A stretch of DNA of 64,000 bases from Cyclobacterium jeungdonense. GTDB taxonomy: Bacteria > Bacteroidota > Bacteroidia > Cytophagales > Cyclobacteriaceae. The position numbers and the translations under genes are program-made. Position 1 is the stretch's first letter. Each line of letters opens with the position of its first letter. The notes under the pieces are model-generated. The model did no database searches. It saw nothing but the letters and a program-made list of their open reading frames with translations, and was not told the origin of the DNA. Location of the stretch: positions 186,001-250,000 of the forward strand of contig NZ_WMCD01000002.1 of assembly GCF_010994275.1 (NCBI RefSeq). The letters are read 5' to 3'. Of the stretch, positions 44,873-52,388 are shown one piece after another.

Positions 44873-46318
44873 ATGAAAGGTGTGTTGCTTTTCTGTTGCC
44901 TGTTTTGCCTTTCCTCTTGTAAAAAAAAGGAAATAGAAAAACCAAATATTCTGGTAATTCTGGTAGATGATCTGGGTTGGGCAGATGTAGGAGCCAATTT
45001 CCCCGATACCTTTTACGAAACCCCAAACCTTGACCGGATGGCAGCCAATGGCTTGCGTTTTTCCCAGGCCTATGCGGCACATCCGGTTTGCAGTCCCACG
45101 CGAGCGGCATTAATGACAGGATTACATCCCAACAAACTAAACATAACCGACTGGATCCCTGGCTTTAGCAGAAATAAGGAAGATTGGCCGCTATCCACGC
45201 CGGAGATAAGCCATCAGTTGGCCCTGGAAGAAATAACTCTTGCCGAAAAATTTAAAGCAGCCGGGTATCAAACTTTTTTCGCAGGCAAATGGCATTTAGG
45301 GGAAGAAGATAAGTATTGGCCCGAGCACCAGGGCTTCGAGCAGAATATGGGTGGGTGGAGTGTAGGCGCTCCTCAGTTAAAGAAAGGGGTAGCTAACGGC
45401 TATTACGCTCCCTATGGAAACCCCAGGCTGGAAGACGGTCCGGATGGCGAATATTTAACGGAAAGACTTACCGATGAAAGCATCCGGTTTATCCGGGAAA
45501 AAGGAACGGATCCCTTTTTTCTATACCTTTCCTTTTACACCGTCCATACGCCCATTCAGCCAGCCCCTAAAAAGTACGATTATTTCCTTCGTAAAAAAGA
45601 AAACATGGCCAAAGCACCAGGAGTGCAAACTTACCGGCAGGAGGGCGAAGGAAAGACGAAACTCATACAGGACAATGCGGCCTACGCCTCTATGGTTGCC
45701 GCTATGGATGAAAATGTTGGAAGAGTCCTACAGGCGCTCGAAGAGGAAGGATTGGATGGAAATACTTGGGTAATTTTAACCAGCGACAACGGAGGACTAT
45801 CCACTTTATTTAATGAAGGGGCTCCTACAGCAAATGGGCCCTTACGCGCTGGCAAAGGCTGGTGCTATGAGGGGGGTATCAGGGTGCCGCTGATCATTCA
45901 GGGTCCCGGGCTTTCCGGCCCTGGAAGGGTATCGGAAATTCCAGTGGTCAGCATGGATTTATTCCCCACCCTGCTTAGTCTGGCCCAAATTCCTCACGAC
46001 GCCAACGATGGCAAGGATCTGTCAGCACTGATCCGTAACAATGATAAAATTGAACGGGAATCACTGGTTTGGCATTATCCGCACTACCATGGAAGTGCCT
46101 GGAAACCTGGATCTGCCATTCGGGAAGGTAAGTGGAAATTAATTCACTTTTATGAATCGGGAATAAGTGAACTCTTTGACCTGGAAAAAGACCCGGGGGA
46201 AACGGAAAATCTGGCTAAGGTGTATCCGCAAAAAACGGATGCCATGCAGTACAGTCTGATGCGACATTTGAAAGAAACGGGGGCCAGGTTTCCGCAGCGC
46301 AAGATCCGCGAGAAATGA
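44873..46318 (+). CDS. Sulfatase (S1 family), probable lipoprotein
   Basis: About 481 residues. The signal ends in CLSSC, a lipobox. NILVILVDDLGWADVG opens the alkaline-phosphatase-like fold, and HPVCSPTRAALMTG carries the C-x-P-x-R site where Cys becomes formylglycine; FAGKWHLG and TSDNGG complete the S1 sulfatase signature. It hydrolyses a sulfate ester, probably of a sulfated polysaccharide at the cell envelope; substrate unknown. GTG 44849 would add eight residues, but a -7-like TATCTTTA at 44837-44844 would put the transcript start about there, so ATG 44873 is preferred. No maturation enzyme gene is next to it. Confidence 0.88.
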   Translation: MKGVLLFCCLFCLSSCKKKEIEKPNILVILVDDLGWADVGANFPDTFYETPNLDRMAANGLRFSQAYAAHPVCSPTRAALMTGLHPNKLNITDWIPGFSRNKEDWPLSTPEISHQLALEEITLAEKFKAAGYQTFFAGKWHLGEEDKYWPEHQGFEQNMGGWSVGAPQLKKGVANGYYAPYGNPRLEDGPDGEYLTERLTDESIRFIREKGTDPFFLYLSFYTVHTPIQPAPKKYDYFLRKKENMAKAPGVQTYRQEGEGKTKLIQDNAAYASMVAAMDENVGRVLQALEEEGLDGNTWVILTSDNGGLSTLFNEGAPTANGPLRAGKGWCYEGGIRVPLIIQGPGLSGPGRVSEIPVVSMDLFPTLLSLAQIPHDANDGKDLSALIRNNDKIERESLVWHYPHYHGSAWKPGSAIREGKWKLIHFYESGISELFDLEKDPGETENLAKVYPQKTDAMQYSLMRHLKETGARFPQRKIREK

Positions 46319-46399
46319 AATTTCAGGTATCAGGGAGAGGCATTTGAACCAATTTACCGGGGTATTTTGTTTTTAGAAATCCTGAATGAAAAGAAAATT

Positions 46400-47449
46400 A
46401 TGCAACAAGTCAACAAACAAGATATTCGTAAATTAAATCTTCAGGAGTTAGAGCAGTATTTTGAATCGGTGGGAGAAAAACGGTTCAGAGCCAAACAAGT
46501 CTATGAATGGCTATGGAGCAAATCTCTTAAAAACTTTGATGACATGACAAATCTATCGAAGGCCACCAGAGAGCATTTAAAAGAAAACTTTGATATCAAC
46601 CACATTTTAGTCGACCAGTTCCAACGGAGCAGTGATGGGACGATCAAAAACGCCGTTAAACTATTTGATCATCAAATCGTGGAGTCGGTTCTAATCCCTA
46701 CTTCAAAGAGGATTACCGCTTGCGTCTCCTCGCAGGTTGGATGCAGTCTGGATTGTAATTTTTGTGCTACGGCCAGGCTTAAGCGAATGCGTAACCTAAA
46801 TCCGGATGAGATTTACGATCAGGTAGTAGCTATACAGGAAGAGGCTCGTTTATATTTTGACCGCCCTTTGACCAATATTGTCTTTATGGGAATGGGGGAG
46901 CCCTTACTCAACTATCAGAATGTGCTGGCAGCAATTGAGAGAATCTGTTCTCCTACAGGCTTGGGGATCTCGCCAAAACGCATTACCTTGTCAACGGTAG
47001 GTATTGCGAAAATGATCCGAAAGCTAGCTGATGACGGAGTCAAATTCAATCTGGCACTTTCCCTTCACTCGGCAATTAATGAAACCAGAACCCGGGTCAT
47101 GCCTATTAACCAGACCAATACCGTAGAAGAGTTGGCGGAAGCATTGAAATACTGGTATTCGATAACCAAAAGAAAGGTTACTTTTGAATACGTCATTTGG
47201 GATGGCATCAATGATGACGAAAGACACGCCCGGGCGCTCGCTAAATTTTGCAAACACATACCTTCGAAGGTGAATATCATTCAATACAATCCGATTGACG
47301 AAGGGGAATATCGGCAAGCGTCTCCGGAAAAAGTTTCTCTTTACCTGCGGATACTGGAAGATTCCGGTATTGTCGCTAAGGTACGAAAGTCCCGGGGGCA
47401 GGATATTGATGCGGCCTGTGGGCAATTGGCCAACAAAATTGATTGGTAA
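46400..47449 (+). CDS. rlmN: Dual-specificity RNA methyltransferase RlmN
   Basis: 349 residues from ATG 46400; a TTG at 46367 adds a poorly conserved extension. Radical SAM motif CxxxCxxC at about 115-122 (CSLDCNFC), FMGMGEPLLNYQNV after it, and the C-terminal CGQLA with the mechanistic Cys. RlmN methylates C2 of A2503 in 23S rRNA and A37 in some tRNAs. The N-terminal RAKQVYEWLWSK part is the usual accessory domain. Monocistronic in appearance; the TetR-like gene follows after 69 bases with its own promoter-like motif. Confidence 0.95.
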   Translation: MQQVNKQDIRKLNLQELEQYFESVGEKRFRAKQVYEWLWSKSLKNFDDMTNLSKATREHLKENFDINHILVDQFQRSSDGTIKNAVKLFDHQIVESVLIPTSKRITACVSSQVGCSLDCNFCATARLKRMRNLNPDEIYDQVVAIQEEARLYFDRPLTNIVFMGMGEPLLNYQNVLAAIERICSPTGLGISPKRITLSTVGIAKMIRKLADDGVKFNLALSLHSAINETRTRVMPINQTNTVEELAEALKYWYSITKRKVTFEYVIWDGINDDERHARALAKFCKHIPSKVNIIQYNPIDEGEYRQASPEKVSLYLRILEDSGIVAKVRKSRGQDIDAACGQLANKIDW

Positions 47450-47488
47450 TTAGAGGCTTACTTATAGGGGATATGAATTCCTTTTTTT

Positions 47489-47496
47489 TAACTTTG
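47489..47496 (+). promoter_or_regulatory. Bacteroidota-type -7 motif before TetR-like gene
   Basis: TAACTTTG fits the TAnnTTTG -7 consensus of the Bacteroidota housekeeping sigma factor and lies 23 bases before ATG 47519. No good -33 TTG is seen at the usual distance. Confidence 0.4.
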
Positions 47497-47518
47497 AAAT
47501 ACGTATTAAAGTACAGGA

Positions 47519-48136
47519 ATGAATCTTCAAACCATCATAGAAAAATCACTTATTATATTTAATGAACGTGGGTATCACGACATGGATATCGACCGACTTT
47601 TGGAAAATCTGCAGGTCAGGCCATCGGATTTCTACCGGGACATAAGGGACTTTGATGATTTAATCGTACGGATATTTTACAGCTTGTGCAACGAATCAGA
47701 TGCAGCATCGGCAGCCATTGATAAATCCAGCCCTTCACTTGAGATTTTATATTCCAGTATTATTAGTTCCTACCGTATACAGGTCAAATATCATTTTTTG
47801 TTCACGGACCTGGGAAGTGTCATCCAACGGCATGAAAGGGTAAAAGACCGTTATTTCGAATTGATTTCTTTACGAAAAGCGCAACTGATCCAACTCTTTC
47901 AAAAACTGAAAGAAGAGCATATTTTTAAAAAAGAAAATTTTACCGGGAGTTATGAAAACCTGGCCAACCAGATGACCATGCTTTCCGATTATTGGCCCAG
48001 CCATAACCAAATAATTTTTGGTCAGGAAACCTTCCATTATCAGTATTACAGCAAACTGGTCTTTTCCATGGTATTGCCATTTCTGACTGAAAGTGGATTG
48101 GGACTATACAAAAAAATCTTGGGATACGACCGATAG
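47519..48136 (+). CDS. TetR/AcrR-like transcriptional regulator
   Basis: 205 residues, all helical. The first 47 residues make a TetR-type DNA-binding domain: IIEKSLIIFNERGYHDMDIDRLLENL, then a recognition helix with RPSDFYRDIRDFDDLI, where FYRDIRDFDDL aligns with the usual LYYHFKSKEEL. The remainder is the ligand-binding helical domain, without family-specific motifs I can name. Repressors of this type usually control an adjacent operon; here the neighbours are rlmN and a convergent rhomboid gene, so the target may be distant. Stop codons of the two convergent genes are only 6 bases apart. Confidence 0.75.
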   Translation: MNLQTIIEKSLIIFNERGYHDMDIDRLLENLQVRPSDFYRDIRDFDDLIVRIFYSLCNESDAASAAIDKSSPSLEILYSSIISSYRIQVKYHFLFTDLGSVIQRHERVKDRYFELISLRKAQLIQLFQKLKEEHIFKKENFTGSYENLANQMTMLSDYWPSHNQIIFGQETFHYQYYSKLVFSMVLPFLTESGLGLYKKILGYDR

Positions 48137-48142
48137 CAGGGC

Positions 48143-49069
48143 TTATACGTCTTTATTGCTAAAATCAAATAACTTCCGTTTTTCCTCTTTGCTCAGATTA
48201 TCGTATCCCTTTTCCGCTATTTTATCGAGAATACGATCGATTTCTTCCTGAGTACTTTTTCCTCCACCCGAAGTCGTAGTACTTGAGCTGTTACTGCCTT
48301 TCTTTTTGGTGGATTCCGGGCTCCTCCTGTAGGTTACTTTTACCTTAGATTTTTGTGAAAAGAGGTTTTCAAAAAACATCCCGACGATTTGAACAGGCTT
48401 CCCCAAATCGACTCCTTTCTGGAGTTGTAAAATATAAAAGTATCCCAAGGCTGCACCTCCCAAATGAGCTAATTCCCCACCAGCATTTGAGCCGGCAGAA
48501 TTGGCAAAAGCAATCAACACATAAAATATAGCGATGTATTTTATTTTTACCGGGCCTATCAAAATGAGGTGAAACTGGGTATCCGGTCTGAGGGTTGCGG
48601 CGGCTACCACGATGGCATACACCCCTGCACTGGCTCCCAGCATCAAGGCACCATCAACCCTATCACTAAAAAAAGGTGCAATATTGTAAAGAATTACATA
48701 TAACAAACCACCTGCTATTCCTCCTAGAATATAAAGATTGACCAATTTTCTATTCCCCAGGTACTCCTGAACCAACAAGCCAAACCAGTATAGAAAAAGC
48801 AGGTTAAAAATGATGTGGAAGAACCCTTCATGCAAAAACATATAGGTTAACATCGTCCAGGGTTGGGTCAACAATCTGGGCAAGGAAGCAGGCATCATAA
48901 AATAGGAAACGATGGAACGGTACAGGTCCTCAGCCCCTCCAATGGTGAGAAAAACCCGCATGATCATCAAAACCAGAAAAGCGAGCAAGTTTATGGCTAT
49001 GATTTTATACAGACCATTGTCTTTATGGTCAAAGGCATGCCTGATATGATACCAAAATCCTCCGTACAT
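48143..49069 (-). CDS. Rhomboid family intramembrane serine protease
   Basis: 308 residues. Six or more membrane helices with the rhomboid layout: HEGFFHIIFNLLFLYWFG (HxxxN near 87-92), GASAGVYAI with the catalytic Ser near 143, and LAHLGGAALGY with the catalytic His near 199. The C-terminal 80 residues are hydrophilic, with a serine/threonine-rich linker and an acidic helix. Rhomboids cut transmembrane segments inside the membrane. It follows another rhomboid gene after 6 bases in the same direction, the last of a four-gene run with mutL. Confidence 0.88.
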   Translation of the reverse strand: MYGGFWYHIRHAFDHKDNGLYKIIAINLLAFLVLMIMRVFLTIGGAEDLYRSIVSYFMMPASLPRLLTQPWTMLTYMFLHEGFFHIIFNLLFLYWFGLLVQEYLGNRKLVNLYILGGIAGGLLYVILYNIAPFFSDRVDGALMLGASAGVYAIVVAAATLRPDTQFHLILIGPVKIKYIAIFYVLIAFANSAGSNAGGELAHLGGAALGYFYILQLQKGVDLGKPVQIVGMFFENLFSQKSKVKVTYRRSPESTKKKGSNSSSTTTSGGGKSTQEEIDRILDKIAEKGYDNLSKEEKRKLFDFSNKDV

Positions 49070-49075
49070 GATTTG

Positions 49076-49867
49076 TTAATAGAAATTTCTCCTGTCCTTC
49101 TTCCAATAGGTGACCAAGACCGCACCAATGACCAAGCCCGATAGGTGCGCAAAATGCGCCACATTATCCGTCGGATTCGATACAAATATATTATAAACCG
49201 TGTATAGTCCATAGAACAAAACAAGGTATTTTGCTTTTACAGGCATGGGTGGAAAAAGCAAAAATAGCTGGGTATTGGGGAAAAGCATGCCGAAAGCAAT
49301 AAGAATACCGAACAATGCTCCCGAAGCCCCCACCATAGGCACGTTCACCTGACGATCACGAATATCCAGCATGGTTCGCTTGGCTGCGGATACCATTTCT
49401 GTACTTTCCGGATTTCTGCTGTATTTGTCGACAAAGTCATAGATAGCTGGATTGAACAAATGCCGATTGTCGGAAACAAAGCGATTGAATGTTTCCGGGT
49501 CCGGGTCGTTAGTAAAGGCTTCTATCCGGTCGTTTAAATTTCCCATTTTGTACGCATTGTATCCGGAATACAAGACACCGGACCCTATGCCACACACCAT
49601 CCAAAGGATCAGTATTTTTTTCGGCCCCATGAATTGCTCCAGCAGCGGGCCAAAAATAAACAACCCAAACATGTTACTAATCAAGTGCCAGAAGTCAGCA
49701 TGCATAAACATGTACGTCACAAACTGAAAAGGCATGAAAAACCTGCTTTCTACATAATAGAGTGCAAAAAGGTTTTTTAACTGTGGGATAAAAAAGGAAG
49801 CAATTACATGCATCCCCACGGTGATTAATAGCAAGTTTTTCACAATGGGGGTGAGGGCTCTAAACAT
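49076..49867 (-). CDS. Rhomboid family intramembrane serine protease with extended loop
   Basis: 263 residues. HADFWHLISNMFGLF (HxxxN), GASGALFGI with the catalytic Ser near 180, and FAHLSGLVIGA with the catalytic His near 241. Between the third helix and the Ser helix there is a polar insert of about 65 residues (GNLNDRIEAF to VPMV) that the adjacent paralogue lacks. The two proteases share the fold but little else. Gap to mutL is 19 bases and to the next rhomboid 6 bases, so they are likely co-transcribed with mutL. Confidence 0.88.
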   Translation of the reverse strand: MFRALTPIVKNLLLITVGMHVIASFFIPQLKNLFALYYVESRFFMPFQFVTYMFMHADFWHLISNMFGLFIFGPLLEQFMGPKKILILWMVCGIGSGVLYSGYNAYKMGNLNDRIEAFTNDPDPETFNRFVSDNRHLFNPAIYDFVDKYSRNPESTEMVSAAKRTMLDIRDRQVNVPMVGASGALFGILIAFGMLFPNTQLFLLFPPMPVKAKYLVLFYGLYTVYNIFVSNPTDNVAHFAHLSGLVIGAVLVTYWKKDRRNFY

Positions 49868-49886
49868 AGGATTCCGTTTTACTTAA

Positions 49887-51734
49887 TCAATAGAAAAATT
49901 GCTCTATTTTGTTTACATCTAATTTAACAAAGGTCTTTATGCCCTCCGGACTGTAATTTGGATTTTGGCAGGCAAATAATTGTCCAGCCAGATTTTCCAT
50001 TTCCTGGGTTTTCAACAAATCCCCTTTTTTAATTGCCGTTTTCTTAGCCAAGGATCTTGCCAGATTTTCCTTTCTCCCGAGCGAAAGTTCATTTTTAAAA
50101 TGTTTGAATTGCTCCAGCAATTCTTCAAATAACACTTTTTCACTGGATATCGAAATATCTGCCGGAACCCCGTTAATCAATAGAGAATGCTGGCCAAAAA
50201 CCGTCAACAGAAACCCCAAATCACTTAGTTCTTCTTTTAAATCCATCACCAGCGCAAAATCTGCAGGACTCAACGTAATAGTTTGTGGAAAAAGGCATTG
50301 CTGAGAAGCTCCTCCGGAATGTTCTAGCTGCCGGAAATAGCGTTCGTACAATATGCGCTGATGAGCTGCCTGTTGGTCAAAGATAAGTAATCCAGAGGAA
50401 GTCTGCGCTATAATGTAAGCTTGTTCTACCTGAAAGGTCTTTCCGTATCCCATGGATACTTCCCGGGAAGGCGATTGGGAGTCCTCCTTTTCATTTGCTT
50501 TACTGGGAAAGGTCATCAACTGCCCCTCTTCCGGATCGCCTTTATCCGGGTCAAATTGTAGGGCACGGTCCTCCGGATTCTGGCGAAATAGCTGCTCCCA
50601 ACCCTTGGCATTTTTGTTTGCCAACGCAGGCCCTCTGTATGTCCGGTAATCGTTTTCAGCTCCTATTTCCTGTCTTTTCGCTCCATCGGCACTCCAGTTG
50701 TCGGTTAAATTCACATCCATGCTAAAATCAATCATGGGGACTACATGATGTGCTCCCAGGGCTTGTTTGACTGCAGATCGGACTACTCCGTAAATGGTTC
50801 GTTCATCGTCAAACTTGATCTCGGTCTTGGTAGGATGGACGTTGATGTCAATGTGTTTGGGATCTATTGTCAGAAACAACACGTAAAACGGGTGTTGATC
50901 GGAGCTGATCAGGGCTTCAAACGCATTTTGCACGGCATGGGCCAGGTAGTTACTTTTAATAAACCGATTATTGACAAAAAAGTATTGCTCCCCCCTGGTC
51001 TTTTTGGCTTGTTCTGGTTTTCCAATATACCCTTTTATGGAAATATGGGGTGATTCTTCCTGGCAAGCAATGAGTTGATTCCGATATTGCTTGCCAAAAA
51101 TTCCGATTATTCTTTTGCTGAGTTTTCCTTCGGTCAGGTTAAAGAGTTCCAGGTCATTTTGAAAGAATGAAAAGGCTACTTCCGGATAAGCCAGCGCTAC
51201 GCGCTGAAACTCCTCGACCAAATGTCGGGTTTCAACGGCATGGGACTTTAGGAAATTTCTTCGGGCTGGTACATTGAAAAACAAATTCTTGACTGAAATA
51301 GAAGAACCGTCGCGAAAAACCACCGGCTCCTGCTTTTTCACCATAGATCCTTCAATGACGATGCAGGTTCCCAATTCGTCTTCTGCGCGTTTGGTCCTCA
51401 TTTCTACCTGTGCCACAGCAGCGATAGACGCCATGGCCTCTCCTCTGAATCCATGAGTTCGGATGGCAAACAGGTCATCTGATTTTCTGATTTTGGAGGT
51501 CGCATGCCTTTCAAAACACATCCGTGCATCGGTGATGGACATCCCCATGCCGTCATCCACTACCTGAATCAACGATTTACCACCGTCTTTTACCACCACG
51601 GAAATGTTCTTTGCCTTGGCGTCAATGGCATTTTCCAATAATTCTTTCAAAGCAGAAGCCGGGCGCTGCACCACCTCGCCAGCGGCAATTTGATTGGCAA
51701 TCGCATCAGGCAATAGCTGAATCAGGTCATTCAT
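49887..51734 (-). CDS. mutL: DNA mismatch repair protein MutL
   Basis: 615 residues. N-terminal GHKL ATPase (about 1-330): IAAGEVVQRPASALKELLENAIDA, VDDGMGM, THGFRGEAMASI and the KTEIKFDDER region. A less conserved linker (about 340-430) precedes the C-terminal dimerisation domain. The endonuclease motif DQHAxxER is seen only as DQQAAHQRILYE, with Q for H. MutL couples mismatch recognition by MutS to strand removal. It overlaps the preceding small membrane protein gene by 8 bases. Confidence 0.93.
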   Translation of the reverse strand: MNDLIQLLPDAIANQIAAGEVVQRPASALKELLENAIDAKAKNISVVVKDGGKSLIQVVDDGMGMSITDARMCFERHATSKIRKSDDLFAIRTHGFRGEAMASIAAVAQVEMRTKRAEDELGTCIVIEGSMVKKQEPVVFRDGSSISVKNLFFNVPARRNFLKSHAVETRHLVEEFQRVALAYPEVAFSFFQNDLELFNLTEGKLSKRIIGIFGKQYRNQLIACQEESPHISIKGYIGKPEQAKKTRGEQYFFVNNRFIKSNYLAHAVQNAFEALISSDQHPFYVLFLTIDPKHIDINVHPTKTEIKFDDERTIYGVVRSAVKQALGAHHVVPMIDFSMDVNLTDNWSADGAKRQEIGAENDYRTYRGPALANKNAKGWEQLFRQNPEDRALQFDPDKGDPEEGQLMTFPSKANEKEDSQSPSREVSMGYGKTFQVEQAYIIAQTSSGLLIFDQQAAHQRILYERYFRQLEHSGGASQQCLFPQTITLSPADFALVMDLKEELSDLGFLLTVFGQHSLLINGVPADISISSEKVLFEELLEQFKHFKNELSLGRKENLARSLAKKTAIKKGDLLKTQEMENLAGQLFACQNPNYSPEGIKTFVKLDVNKIEQFFY

Positions 51735-52140
51735 TCGCTTTTTTGGGTTTTAATTTAAACAAGCCAATGAGTAAGGCCACTGAGACTCCCAGGTATAACA
51801 CGTAATAGAAAAAATCGGGACCCAGGTACAGGTACCCTCCGAAGCCTCCAACCAGCAGAACAAAAATGATCGTTCGCATCAAGCCGGCACTTTGCATCAC
51901 TGAAGAGGGCTGCTTTTTGATAGGGCTTCCACTTGTGAACGCACCCCTGATACTGGATCCGTGACGGTACCCCCTATCCTCCTTCAATTTTTGTTCGGAT
52001 TCAAGAACTCCTCTGGCTTCCAATTCCCTTTTGATGCTTTGCGTTCTTTGATCAATTTCTTCTCTTACAGGATCGTAATGCCTTGGATTTATTTGAAATC
52101 TTCTGGGTTGGTTGGTCCGGAATATAGATGGAAATTTCAT
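51727..52140 (-). CDS. Small membrane protein of unknown function in the mutL operon
   Basis: 137 residues. A charged, basic N-terminal half (about 1-85), including a helical stretch rich in E, R and K (REEIDQRTQSIKRELEARG), followed by two membrane helices (about 88-105 and 108-126) and a basic tail. I know no characterised family. The stop overlaps the mutL start by 8 bases, so the two are translationally coupled; conservation of this gene next to mutL in Cytophagales would be informative. Confidence 0.65.
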   Translation of the reverse strand: MKFPSIFRTNQPRRFQINPRHYDPVREEIDQRTQSIKRELEARGVLESEQKLKEDRGYRHGSSIRGAFTSGSPIKKQPSSVMQSAGLMRTIIFVLLVGGFGGYLYLGPDFFYYVLYLGVSVALLIGLFKLKPKKANE

Positions 52141-52310
52141 GGTTGTAAAGGTTGAATGCCCGTGATTTGCCAGCGTAAATTACCTCAGGTTTTCTCTTGC
52201 CCTGAAGGTCAAACCAAAAGAGTCTGAAACCGAACTTACTTAACTATTGTTTTTTGAATAAAATAAATTCTGCTCATCACTTTTAAGTAGGTAGCTGATC
52301 GGAATTTATG

Positions 52311-52318
52311 TAATTTTG
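52311..52318 (+). promoter_or_regulatory. Bacteroidota-type -7 motif before GH3-serine hydrolase gene
   Basis: TAATTTTG fits TAnnTTTG and lies 70 bases before ATG 52389, which would give a leader of about 60 bases. No clear -33 TTG at the ideal spacing. Confidence 0.4.
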
Positions 52319-52388
52319 ATTAACTCTTTAGCCTAATTGACTGCAAAGTTATTCTTATTATTATAATCAATAAAATTTTAACACCCCC

